From Novosphingobium kaempferiae (lineage in GTDB: Bacteria; Pseudomonadota; Alphaproteobacteria; Sphingomonadales; Sphingomonadaceae): a stretch of DNA of 64,000 nucleotides. This document shows positions 26,887 through 34,636 of this stretch, one piece after another. The translations under genes were made by a program, and so were the position numbers. The stretch is from assembly GCF_021227995.1 (NCBI RefSeq), contig NZ_CP089301.1:3720001-3784000 (forward strand), read 5' to 3'. Position 1 is the stretch's first letter; every line of letters starts with the position of its first letter. The notes under the pieces are model-generated. The model ran no database searches, was not told where the DNA came from, and worked only from the letters and a program-made list of their open reading frames with translations.

Positions 26887-28061
26887 GCTCTCGCGCGGCG
26901 CCAGACCACCGCGAACAGCAGCGCGAGCACCAGCGGCATGACCGGCACGCCCGCGTTCATCGCCAGCGGACGGGCGAAGGCGGGCGCGGCGATGGCGAGG
27001 AGGATCGCCAGCTTCTCCCAGTCGCGGAAGCCGTCGCGCAGCCCCTGCCCGGTCAGCCAGAGCAGCGGGAAGGCGAGCAGCACCAGATCGTAGTCGAGCA
27101 CGAAGGGCGTCACCAGCGGCGCGCCTGCGAGGGTCAGCGCGGCCAGTCCGGGCGACCAGCGCTTGTTCCATGCTGCCCAGGCCAACAGGCCCGCGACGCC
27201 GAGCGACACAACCGCCTGCACGGCATAAGCCGCGCCGGTCGGCACCCCGAGGAGACGCAGCGCGGCAAAGGGGCTCACCATCTTGGCATAGCCGACGGCG
27301 CCCTCGGCCATGGCGTCCTGCGCCCTCGCGCTGGCGGCAAGCCAGTCCGGCCAGACCTGCGCGCCGTAAAGTGCTGTCGTCGCAGCGGCGAGCACCATCG
27401 CCGTCACCAGAGCCGACCCGATGGTCCGCCATTCCCGCGTCAGCAGCAGCGCCACCGGCAGCAGCAGGCCGAACTGCGGCTTGATCGTCGCAAGGCCGAG
27501 CAGCACGCCCGCCAGCACCGGACGAGAACGGACCAGCCATGCCCCTCCCCCCAGCAGCGCCGCGACCAGGAACGCCGTCTGCCCGTGCGTCGCCACGATC
27601 GGCACCGCCGGAAAGCCCAGGAACAGCAGCCAGAGCGGCGCAGGCACTCCGGCATCCCGCCACCAAGCCCGCACCGCCGCGAGATGGGCCGCGCCCGTAA
27701 CGACCAGCCACGTCGCCAGCGCCGGGAAATAGCCAAGCCACCCCAGCGGACGGCAGAACGGCAGGAAAGAGGGCGGATAGAAGAACGCCGTATAGCCGTT
27801 TTCCGGCGCGAAATAGGCGCGCTGCGCCGCGACGTGGGCGGCGCCGTCGTAGACGTTCGCGCCCTCGCCCAGCATCCGACCCACCGTCCAGAAGCTGATG
27901 AAGTCGCTTCCCAGAAGGAACCCGTTGCGGTCGACGCCGTCGCGCGAAGTCGCCACCAGCAGCACCAGCATCGCCACGTTGAGCAGTGCGAGCAGGCGCA
28001 GGTATCCGAGGCTGCGCGCCGCGCCCAGCCAGTCCATTCGCCGCAGGAAATGAAGCCCCAT
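26883..28061 (-). CDS. GT87/DUF2029 family membrane glycosyltransferase-like protein
   Basis: A 392-residue polytopic membrane protein of the DUF2029/GT87 family, related to polyprenol-phosphate-dependent mannosyltransferases. About ten hydrophobic segments are evident, with the periplasmic catalytic-type segment near the N-terminus: GSDFISFWTVGRMLGEG followed by NVYDGAAH and ENGYTAFFYPPSFL; the Asp in SDF and the FxYPP motif are the family marks. A conserved IKPQFGLLL lies mid-protein. The sugar and acceptor are unknown. It is convergent with the serine hydrolase and divergent from moxR. Confidence 0.83.
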   Translation of the reverse strand: MGLHFLRRMDWLGAARSLGYLRLLALLNVAMLVLLVATSRDGVDRNGFLLGSDFISFWTVGRMLGEGANVYDGAAHVAAQRAYFAPENGYTAFFYPPSFLPFCRPLGWLGYFPALATWLVVTGAAHLAAVRAWWRDAGVPAPLWLLFLGFPAVPIVATHGQTAFLVAALLGGGAWLVRSRPVLAGVLLGLATIKPQFGLLLPVALLLTREWRTIGSALVTAMVLAAATTALYGAQVWPDWLAASARAQDAMAEGAVGYAKMVSPFAALRLLGVPTGAAYAVQAVVSLGVAGLLAWAAWNKRWSPGLAALTLAGAPLVTPFVLDYDLVLLAFPLLWLTGQGLRDGFRDWEKLAILLAIAAPAFARPLAMNAGVPVMPLVLALLFAVVWRRARA

Positions 28062-28188
28062 GCGCGCCGATGTGCAACGCCCCGGCGGGGTTGTCCATCG
28101 CGCTCTCGCGCACGGCCCGTCGGTATTGCCTTGCTGCGACGCACCACATAGGGCTTAATCGGACAGTTAAAGCGATCAGGAAGAGCCG

Positions 28189-29034
28189 ATGCAGCGTTTC
28201 GAAGGCACCAGCAACTACGTCGCCACCGAAGACCTCAAGGTCGCGGTCAACGCCGCCGTCCTGCTGCGTCGCCCGCTGCTGGTGAAGGGGGAGCCGGGCA
28301 CCGGCAAGACCGTGCTGGCCGAACAGATCGCCGAGGCCCTGAACGCCCCGCTCATCACCTGGAACGTCAAGTCCACCACCAAGGCCCATCAGGGCCTGTA
28401 CGAATACGACGCGGTCGCCCGCCTGCGCGACGGCCAGCTTGGCGACGCGCGCGTCCACGACATCAACAACTACATCCGCAAGGGCAAGCTGTGGGAAGCG
28501 TTCACCGCGCCGCAGCTTCCGGTGCTGCTGATCGACGAGATCGACAAGGCCGACATCGAATTCCCGAACGACCTCCTCGCCGAACTCGATCGCATGGCCT
28601 TCGACGTGTACGAGACCGGTGAGCACGTCGCCGCCGTCGAACGCCCGATCGTGGTCATCACCTCCAACAACGAGAAGGACCTGCCCGACGCCTTCCTGCG
28701 CCGCTGCTTCTTCCACTACATCCGCTTCCCCGACCGCGAGACGATGGAAGCCATCGTCGACGTCCACTTCCCCGGCATCCAGAAGACGCTGGTGAGGAAG
28801 GCGATGGAGATCTTCTACGAGTTGCGCGAAGTGCCGGGCCTCAAGAAGAAGCCCTCCACCAGCGAACTGCTCGACTGGCTCAAGCTGCTGATGAACGAGG
28901 ACATGCCGCTCGACGTGTTGCAGAACCGCGATCCGGGCAAGGCGATCCCGCCGCTGCACGGGGCGCTGCTCAAGAACGAGCAGGACGTGATGATGTTCGA
29001 ACGGCTCGCCTTCATGGCGCGCGGAGGACGGTGA
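28189..29034 (+). CDS. MoxR family AAA+ ATPase
   Basis: A 281-residue MoxR-type AAA+ ATPase. Walker A GEPGTGKTVLAEQI near residue 37, Walker B LLIDEIDKAD, sensor region VVITSNNEKDLPDAFLRRC with the arginine finger. MoxR ATPases act with a VWA protein as a metal-insertion or maturation chaperone pair; a VWA protein is encoded 0.66 kb downstream (29691-30872), and this pair is the likely functional unit. The C-terminus carries the ATG-overlapping ribosome-binding site GGAGG for the next gene. Confidence 0.93.
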   Translation: MQRFEGTSNYVATEDLKVAVNAAVLLRRPLLVKGEPGTGKTVLAEQIAEALNAPLITWNVKSTTKAHQGLYEYDAVARLRDGQLGDARVHDINNYIRKGKLWEAFTAPQLPVLLIDEIDKADIEFPNDLLAELDRMAFDVYETGEHVAAVERPIVVITSNNEKDLPDAFLRRCFFHYIRFPDRETMEAIVDVHFPGIQKTLVRKAMEIFYELREVPGLKKKPSTSELLDWLKLLMNEDMPLDVLQNRDPGKAIPPLHGALLKNEQDVMMFERLAFMARGGR

Positions 29035-29035
29035 G

Positions 29036-29467
29036 ATGACGGCACCCTATTCCGGACGCTGCAACTGCGGGGCGGTGAGCGTCACCATCACCGCCGAACC
29101 CGTCGCCACGCGCCAGTGCTGGTGCCGCCAGTGCCAGAAGTCTGCGGCGGGCGGCCCGACCAACAACGCGATGTTCCCGACCGAAGCGGTGGAACTGGAA
29201 GGCCTGCGCGGCGACTACGTCTACGTCGCGGCCAGCGGCAACGTGCTGACGCAGGAGTTCTGTCTCGAATGCGGCACGCCGGTGCTCGGCCGGTCGAGCG
29301 CGCGGCCGCAGTTCCGCACCATCCGCCTCGGCCTGCTCGACGAAGGCCACGGCCTCGGCCCGGCAATGGCGATCTGGACCGAGGAAGCCCCGCCATGGGC
29401 GGTGATCGACCCGGCGCTGGAAAGCTGGCCGCAGCAGCCCCCGCCGCCGAATGTCTCGCAGCAGTGA
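29036..29467 (+). CDS. GFA family zinc protein
   Basis: A 143-residue protein of the glutathione-dependent formaldehyde-activating enzyme (GFA/Mss4-like) family. Zinc ligands: CNCG near residue 10, CWCRQCQKS near residue 30, and CLECGTPV near residue 81. Substrate is not known; most members are annotated only by fold. The ATG lies 1 base after the moxR stop, with GGAGG inside moxR, so it is translationally coupled to it and may be part of the MoxR-VWA unit or a passenger. Confidence 0.87.
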   Translation: MTAPYSGRCNCGAVSVTITAEPVATRQCWCRQCQKSAAGGPTNNAMFPTEAVELEGLRGDYVYVAASGNVLTQEFCLECGTPVLGRSSARPQFRTIRLGLLDEGHGLGPAMAIWTEEAPPWAVIDPALESWPQQPPPPNVSQQ

Positions 29468-29690
29468 GGCGCGCGCGTTTTCCTACAGGTCGCGCGATGC
29501 GTAGGATGCGCGCCGTGACCGGCATGTACTCGTCTTGCGCCACTCCCCGGACGGGTGTCTTTTCAGTGCACGCGGAAGGTCACACCCGTTTTCGTGGGAA
29601 TGCCCGGATTTCCGCGGTTCATCGCGCCAAACGGAAGACACTTCAGGGCCGTTCCGGCTCAACGAAACCCCGCTTCGTCAGGGCCATCGC

Positions 29691-30872
29691 ATGTTCCTGA
29701 ACTTCATCGACGAACTGCGCGCGGCGGGCATTCCCGCCTCTCTCAAGGAGCACCTCGTCCTGCTGGAGGCGCTCGACAAGGACGTGATCGAGCAGACGCC
29801 CGAGGCGTTCTACTACCTCAGCCGCGCGACGTTCGTGAAGGACGAGGGCCTGCTCGACCGCTTCGATCAGGTCTTCCAGAAGGTCTTCAAGGGGGTGATG
29901 AGCGACTACGGCCAGCAGCCGGTCGAGATCCCCGAGGACTGGCTGAAGCAGCTGGCGGAGCGCTATTTCTCGGCCGAGGAAATGGAAGCGGTGAAGGCGC
30001 TCGGTTCCTGGGACGAGATCATGGAGACGCTGAAGAAGCGTCTGGAGGAACAGGAAAAACGCCATCAGGGCGGCAACAAGTGGATCGGCACCAACGGCAC
30101 TTCGCCGTTCGGCCATTCGGGCTACAACCCCGAAGGCGTGCGGATCGGCGGAGAAGGCAAGCAGGGTCGCGCGATCAAGGTCTGGGAAAAGCGCGAATTC
30201 GCCAACCTCGACAACACGCGCGAACTGGGCACCCGCAACATCAAGGTCGCGCTGCGCCGCCTGCGCCGCTTCGCCCGTGAAGGCGCGGCGGAGGAACTGG
30301 ACCTCGACGCCACGATCGCGGGCACGGCGAAGCAGGGCTGGCTCGACGTCGTCATGCGGCCGGAGCGGCATAATGCGGTGAAGGTGCTGCTGTTCCTCGA
30401 CGTCGGCGGCTCGATGGACCCGTTCATCCGGCTGGTCGAGGAACTGTTCAGCGCCGCCACCGCCGAGTTCAAGAACATGGAGTTCTTCTACTTCCACAAC
30501 TGTCTCTACGAAGGCGTCTGGAAGGACAACCGCCGCCGCTGGTCGCAGCGCACTCCGACATGGGACGTGCTCCACAAGTACGGCCACGACTACAAGGTGA
30601 TCTTCGTCGGCGACGCGGCGATGAGCCCCTACGAGATCAGCCACCCCGGCGGCTCGGTAGAGCACATGAACGAGGAAGCCGGCGCGGTCTGGCTCCAGCG
30701 GATCGTGCAGACCTACCCCGCGACGGTGTGGCTGAATCCCACGCCCGAACGGCAGTGGGGCTACTCCGGCTCCACCCGCATGATCCGCGAGATCATGGGC
30801 GGGGCGATGTTCTCCCTGACGCTCGACGGACTGGACGGCGCGATGCGGGAACTGACGCGGAAGAAGGGGTAG
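29691..30872 (+). CDS. VWA domain protein, CoxE-like, partner of MoxR
   Basis: A 393-residue VWA protein. The N-terminal half (MFLNFIDELRAAGIPASLKE...) is the CoxE-like extension. The VWA domain begins near residue 230 with the MIDAS motif LFLDVGGSMD (DxGxS, normally DxSxS; the first Ser is Gly here). Later features include FVGDAAMSPYEI and WLNPTPERQWGY. In CoxD/CoxE-type pairs, the MoxR ATPase and VWA protein remodel metalloenzymes. I start at ATG 29691, since the 52 codons before it look noncoding, though the ribosome-binding site is weak. A 223-base gap separates it from the GFA gene, in which I saw no clear promoter. Confidence 0.88.
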   Translation: MFLNFIDELRAAGIPASLKEHLVLLEALDKDVIEQTPEAFYYLSRATFVKDEGLLDRFDQVFQKVFKGVMSDYGQQPVEIPEDWLKQLAERYFSAEEMEAVKALGSWDEIMETLKKRLEEQEKRHQGGNKWIGTNGTSPFGHSGYNPEGVRIGGEGKQGRAIKVWEKREFANLDNTRELGTRNIKVALRRLRRFAREGAAEELDLDATIAGTAKQGWLDVVMRPERHNAVKVLLFLDVGGSMDPFIRLVEELFSAATAEFKNMEFFYFHNCLYEGVWKDNRRRWSQRTPTWDVLHKYGHDYKVIFVGDAAMSPYEISHPGGSVEHMNEEAGAVWLQRIVQTYPATVWLNPTPERQWGYSGSTRMIREIMGGAMFSLTLDGLDGAMRELTRKKG

Positions 30873-30881
30873 GGATCACGG

Positions 30882-31000
30882 CGTCGTCCCGGACCTGATC
30901 CGGGACCGGTGGCGGCCTTTAGGTGAGAGCTTGCGCTCAGGCGCGCGCGGCGAAGTGGGCTGTTCACGGCCAGCGGTCCCGGATCAAGTCCGGGACGACG
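30882..31000. repeat. Long palindromic repeat element, copy 2
   Basis: Arms CGTCGTCCCGGACCTGATCC... (from 30882) and GGATCAAGTCCGGGACGACG (to 31000) pair, around a core that includes GAAGTGGGCTGTTCACGGCC (30952-30971), the exact reverse complement of the 20-base core in copy 1 (23372-23391). It separates the convergent VWA and NamZ genes. Confidence 0.85.
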
Positions 31001-31003
31001 GGA

Positions 31004-32203
31004 TCAGTAGAGCAGCAGGTCGGCCACTTCCTCCCGCCACGCGGCCTCGTCCCGGCCTGCGATGGCATCGAGGTCGACCGGAAGCGAAGCCGGGTCGTCG
31101 ACCCACTCACGCAGGGCCGGACCGCCGTTGATGACGTCGATGGCAAGGCGCTCGAATTCGTACTCGTAGGGGAAGTCCCGCCAGATGGGATAGTCGGGAT
31201 AGAGCCTGCGGATCGCCTTGAAGGCCAGCGCCTGAAGCCGCCACGGGCGGAAGGCGTGGTGATCGTAGAAGGCGCCCTCGGCGTGGATCATAAGGCCGTT
31301 GCACAGCGTCTTGGCGTGCTTGTGGAAGGTCGGCTCGAACCAGCATTCGCGGATCGCGCAGCCGGTCAGCCACTCGGGAGCGAATGCCTGCATCTCGGCC
31401 AGCACGGCCTTGGCGTCGATGTCCGGGGCGCCGAACAGGACTTCGAGCGGGCGCGTGGTGCCGCGGCCTTCGGAAAGGGTAGCGCCCTCGATCATGACGG
31501 TCCCGGCATAGGCGCGGGCCATGTTGAGATTGGCGGCGTTGGGGCTCGGGTTGATCCAGATGCGGTCTTCCGGCCAGCCATGACCGGGCGCGGCGTCGGG
31601 TTGCCAGCCCTCCATCGCGACGACGCGGTAGTCGACGTCGAGCTTGAAGTGGCGAACGAACCAGTGGCCCATCTCGCCCAGCGTCAGCCCGTGGCGCATG
31701 GGCATCGGCCCGGCCCCGACGAAGCTCTCCTGTCCCGGGAGCAGCGTGGTCCCCTCGACCGGGCGACCGGCGGGATTGGGACGGTCGAGCACCCAGACGC
31801 TCTTGCCCTCGGCAGCGGCTTCCTGGAGCAGGTAGAGCAGCGTGGTGACGAACGTGTAGATGCGGCAGCCGAGATCCTGCAGGTCGAACAGGAACACATC
31901 GGCGCTGGCCATCATCGCCTTGGTCGGGCGACGGACCTCGCCGTAGAGGCTGTAGACGGGGATGCCATAGAGCGGATCGACCTCGTCCATGGTCTCCACC
32001 ATGTTATCCTGCTTGTCGCCCTTGAGCCCATGCTGCGGTCCGAAGGCGCTGGTGACATTGACGCCCGCCGCGATGAGCGCGTCGAGCGAATGAACCAGAT
32101 CCTGCGTCACGGAGGCAGGATGGGCGATGAGCGAGACGCGCTTGTCATCGAGCGGGGCGCGCAGGGTGTGGTCCGCCAGCAGGCGGTCGATGCCGAACTT
32201 CAT
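31004..32203 (-). CDS. NamZ-type exo-beta-N-acetylmuramidase (DUF1343, GH171)
   Basis: A 399-residue protein of the DUF1343 family, in which NamZ removes terminal N-acetylmuramic acid from peptidoglycan fragments. Characteristic blocks: [70 protein letters not shown] and the GMWINPSPN-like [14 protein letters not shown]. There is no signal peptide, unlike many relatives, so it would act in the cytoplasm on imported muropeptides, if active. Start ATG 32203 overlaps the stop of the DOMON-like gene (ATGA), indicating coupling. Confidence 0.85.
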   Translation of the reverse strand: MKFGIDRLLADHTLRAPLDDKRVSLIAHPASVTQDLVHSLDALIAAGVNVTSAFGPQHGLKGDKQDNMVETMDEVDPLYGIPVYSLYGEVRRPTKAMMASADVFLFDLQDLGCRIYTFVTTLLYLLQEAAAEGKSVWVLDRPNPAGRPVEGTTLLPGQESFVGAGPMPMRHGLTLGEMGHWFVRHFKLDVDYRVVAMEGWQPDAAPGHGWPEDRIWINPSPNAANLNMARAYAGTVMIEGATLSEGRGTTRPLEVLFGAPDIDAKAVLAEMQAFAPEWLTGCAIRECWFEPTFHKHAKTLCNGLMIHAEGAFYDHHAFRPWRLQALAFKAIRRLYPDYPIWRDFPYEYEFERLAIDVINGGPALREWVDDPASLPVDLDAIAGRDEAAWREEVADLLLY

Positions 32204-32736
32204 GGCGCGGTGGGTGCCGCAATGGTCGCCGTGAAGCAAGCCGGATCATGGAAGTCCGGCACCTCGGAACCGTGGACAAGCGCCCAGTAGCTTTTGTGGC
32301 CGGCCTGCTCCTCTATCACGGCGGTAAATCCGCAGCGCCACGGAGCGGTGGGCAGGCCAGTAGCGGGAATGGCGGCATCGAAGATCGCCATGTCGGTGCC
32401 GAGCCGCATGGTGCAATCGGGCTCGCGTGGCATCGGGCGCTCGGCCATACCCTCGCGCGGGGCGGTGAAATCATAAACGTTCCACCTCTCCGATGGCGAC
32501 AGGTTAAGTTCGGTGTAGCCCGGTCCCTCGCCCGGCTGGAGGAACAGTTCGAAGCAGGTTGTCTGCCACAAGCCATCGGCCCTGCCCTTCCCCGCAAACG
32601 AGGGCACCATAAGGCTCCCGGCGCCCATGATCTTCCACCGTGCCCGCAGCCAGGTCGCATCGAACCCGATGATCCGCGCCTCGATGCTGCGAACGGCAAG
32701 CGGGGGATGCGCGGGATGGAAGACGAGTTCGGTCAT
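32200..32736 (-). CDS. DOMON-like domain protein
   Basis: A 178-residue protein of the DOMON-like type found in sphingomonads and other alphaproteobacteria. Visible pattern: [17 protein letters not shown] at the start, [14 protein letters not shown] and [17 protein letters not shown] (a beta-sandwich core), and [19 protein letters not shown] at the end. DOMON domains can bind heme or sugar, but no heme ligand can be assigned here. No signal peptide. Start ATG 32736 is chosen over a TTG two codons upstream. Coupled by ATGA to namZ, so a joint role in muropeptide or sugar handling is plausible but unproven. Confidence 0.78.
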   Translation of the reverse strand: MTELVFHPAHPPLAVRSIEARIIGFDATWLRARWKIMGAGSLMVPSFAGKGRADGLWQTTCFELFLQPGEGPGYTELNLSPSERWNVYDFTAPREGMAERPMPREPDCTMRLGTDMAIFDAAIPATGLPTAPWRCGFTAVIEEQAGHKSYWALVHGSEVPDFHDPACFTATIAAPTAP

Positions 32737-32871
32737 TCCCAACCGCTAATCGTCGGCGGTGGCTGCTGGCAATGCGGATTCGTCGAGAGGATGCCTCCAA
32801 GCGCTCACGGCTTTGTTTCGCGGGACCGGCGTGCTAGGCGCGCCGCTCCCTTGCAACACGAAGCGGAACCG

Positions 32872-34101
32872 ATGACCTACAATTCGACCCTGCTCAGCCT
32901 GCTCGAAGAGCGCGGCTACATCCACCAGCTCACCGACGCCGAGGGCCTTGACGCCATGGCAGCGAAGCAGGTGGTGCCGGGGTATATCGGCTTCGACCCG
33001 ACGGCGCCCTCGCTGCACGTCGGGCACCTTGTATCGATCATGATGCTGCGCCAGCTCCAGCGGGCCGGTCACAAGCCGATCGTGGTCATGGGCGGCGGCA
33101 CCGGCAAGATCGGCGATCCCAGCTTCAAGGACGAAGCGCGCAAGCTGCTGACCGAGGATCTCATCAAGGAGAACGTCGCCTCGATCCGCCACGTCTTCGA
33201 ACGTTTCCTGACCTTCGGCGACGGTCCCAGCGACGCGATCATGGTCGACAACGCGGAATGGCTCGACAAGCTGGAATATATCCCGTTCCTGCGCGACATC
33301 GGCCAGCATTTCTCGATCAACCGCATGCTCAGCTTCGACTCGGTCAAGCTGCGCCTCGACCGCGAGCAGTCGCTGAGCTTCCTCGAATTCAACTACATGA
33401 TCCTGCAGGCCTACGACTTCCTGGAACTGTCGCGCCGCGCCGGATGCCGCCTGCAGATGGGCGGATCGGACCAGTGGGGCAACATCGTGAACGGCGTGGA
33501 ACTCGCCCGCCGTGTCGACGGCACGCAGGTCTTCGGCCTGACGACGCCGCTGCTCACCAACGCCGACGGCACCAAGATGGGCAAGACGGTCGGCGGCGCG
33601 GTCTGGCTGAACGAGGACCAGTTGTCGCACTTCGACTACTGGCAGTTCTGGCGCAACACCGACGACCGCGACGTCGGCAAGCGCCTGCGCCTCTTCACCG
33701 ACCTGCCGCTGGACGAGATCGAGCGTCTGGAAGCGCTGCAGGGAAGCGAGATCAACGCCGCCAAGATCGTGCTCGCCAACGAGGCGACACGCCTATGCCG
33801 TGGCGATGAAGCCGCCAGGTCCTCCGAGGCCACCGCACAGGCAACCTTTGCCGGCGGCGGCCTTGGCGAAGACCTGCCGACCATCGAAATCGATGCGGAA
33901 GGCATTCGCCTTGGCGCGGCATGCACCGCCCTTGGTTTCGTGGCATCGAACGGTGAAGCCAAGCGCAAGATCGCCGAGGGCGCGGTGCGCCTCGATGATG
34001 TGGCGGTGGATGACCCTGCCCTGCTCGTGACCGTGCCCGCAGGCGAAAGCCGCAAGCTCAGTCTGGGCAAGAAAAAGCACGGCGTTATCAAGGGTATATA
34101 A
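32872..34101 (+). CDS. tyrS: Tyrosyl-tRNA synthetase
   Basis: A 409-residue class I aminoacyl-tRNA synthetase that charges tRNA-Tyr. HIGH-type motif: [13 protein letters not shown] near residue 45; KMSKS-type motif: [14 protein letters not shown] near residue 230. Tyr-recognition region [12 protein letters not shown] is intact, and the C-terminal S4-like domain includes [20 protein letters not shown]. Start ATG 32872; the upstream frame is shadow of the divergent DOMON-like gene. A clear terminator hairpin follows the stop. Confidence 0.97.
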   Translation: MTYNSTLLSLLEERGYIHQLTDAEGLDAMAAKQVVPGYIGFDPTAPSLHVGHLVSIMMLRQLQRAGHKPIVVMGGGTGKIGDPSFKDEARKLLTEDLIKENVASIRHVFERFLTFGDGPSDAIMVDNAEWLDKLEYIPFLRDIGQHFSINRMLSFDSVKLRLDREQSLSFLEFNYMILQAYDFLELSRRAGCRLQMGGSDQWGNIVNGVELARRVDGTQVFGLTTPLLTNADGTKMGKTVGGAVWLNEDQLSHFDYWQFWRNTDDRDVGKRLRLFTDLPLDEIERLEALQGSEINAAKIVLANEATRLCRGDEAARSSEATAQATFAGGGLGEDLPTIEIDAEGIRLGAACTALGFVASNGEAKRKIAEGAVRLDDVAVDDPALLVTVPAGESRKLSLGKKKHGVIKGI

Positions 34102-34108
34102 TAGTTAG

Positions 34109-34140
34109 TCCGGCCATCCTGAATACTATGGATGGCCGGA
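34109..34140 (+). terminator. Terminator hairpin after tyrS
   Basis: Perfect 11-bp stem TCCGGCCATCC / GGATGGCCGGA (34109-34119 with 34130-34140), 10-base loop, 8 bases after the tyrS stop. The following bases are ATTAACCCC rather than a U-run, so termination may be partial. Confidence 0.65.
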
Positions 34141-34205
34141 ATTAACCCCTTGTTTGCCAATTGGTGCCAAGGTTCCGCCTCGATCAAGAACGAAGGTCAG
34201 GAACC

Positions 34206-34544
34206 ATGAGTGCAGGAGCGCAGCTCACTGTAACCGACAAACGGCGCGCGACGCGTCATCCGGTCGATTATACGGTGATTGCCGAGCATCGCCAACTTGG
34301 CGACCTCGATCTGCACATCGTCAATATCTCGGCGCAGGGCTTCATGGTTCAAGGCGAGATGAACCTTGAGCGCGGCGAACGACTGGTGATGCGTCTGCCG
34401 GTCATCGGCCGCATCGAAGCGCACATGATCTGGACTCACGAAGGTCGTTCCGGCTTCCAGTTCGAACGCATCATCCGCATCGATGATTTCCTCAAGCTGG
34501 TTGATACCCTGCAACCCAACCCCCGGCTCCGTCCTCGTCGCTGA
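34206..34544 (+). CDS. PilZ domain protein
   Basis: A 112-residue single PilZ domain, expected to bind cyclic di-GMP. The binding motif is complete: RRATRHPVDY (RxxxR) near residue 15 and NISAQGFMV (D/NxSxxG) near residue 45. Start ATG 34206 with AAGGTCAGGA about 10 bases upstream; the longer frame from 34161 lacks a better site. It stands alone between tyrS and the TonB receptor, so the effector process (motility, exopolysaccharide) cannot be told from context. Confidence 0.88.
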   Translation: MSAGAQLTVTDKRRATRHPVDYTVIAEHRQLGDLDLHIVNISAQGFMVQGEMNLERGERLVMRLPVIGRIEAHMIWTHEGRSGFQFERIIRIDDFLKLVDTLQPNPRLRPRR

Positions 34545-34587
34545 GCCGTAACGGCTTGCCGCTTCTGCAGCACGTTTCACCGATGAC

Positions 34588-34616
34588 GATACATTGTATC
34601 TTGATATAGTATAACA
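34588..34616 (+). promoter_or_regulatory. Zur-type operator before the TonB receptor
   Basis: TGATATAGTATAACA (34602-34616) matches the proteobacterial Zur box core TGTTATANTATAACA at 14 of 15 positions. A second perfect palindrome, GATACATTGTATC, lies just upstream (34588-34600). TATAGT inside the box could be the -10. The box overlaps the ATG at 34616, which supports translation from 34637. Confidence 0.65.
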
Positions 34617-34636
34617 TGACAGTTAGCGGGTGCAGC

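Noticed and set aside
29468..29690. N-terminal extension of the VWA protein from 29535
   Set aside because: The 52 added residues are Arg/Ser/Pro-rich and unlike CoxE-type starts.
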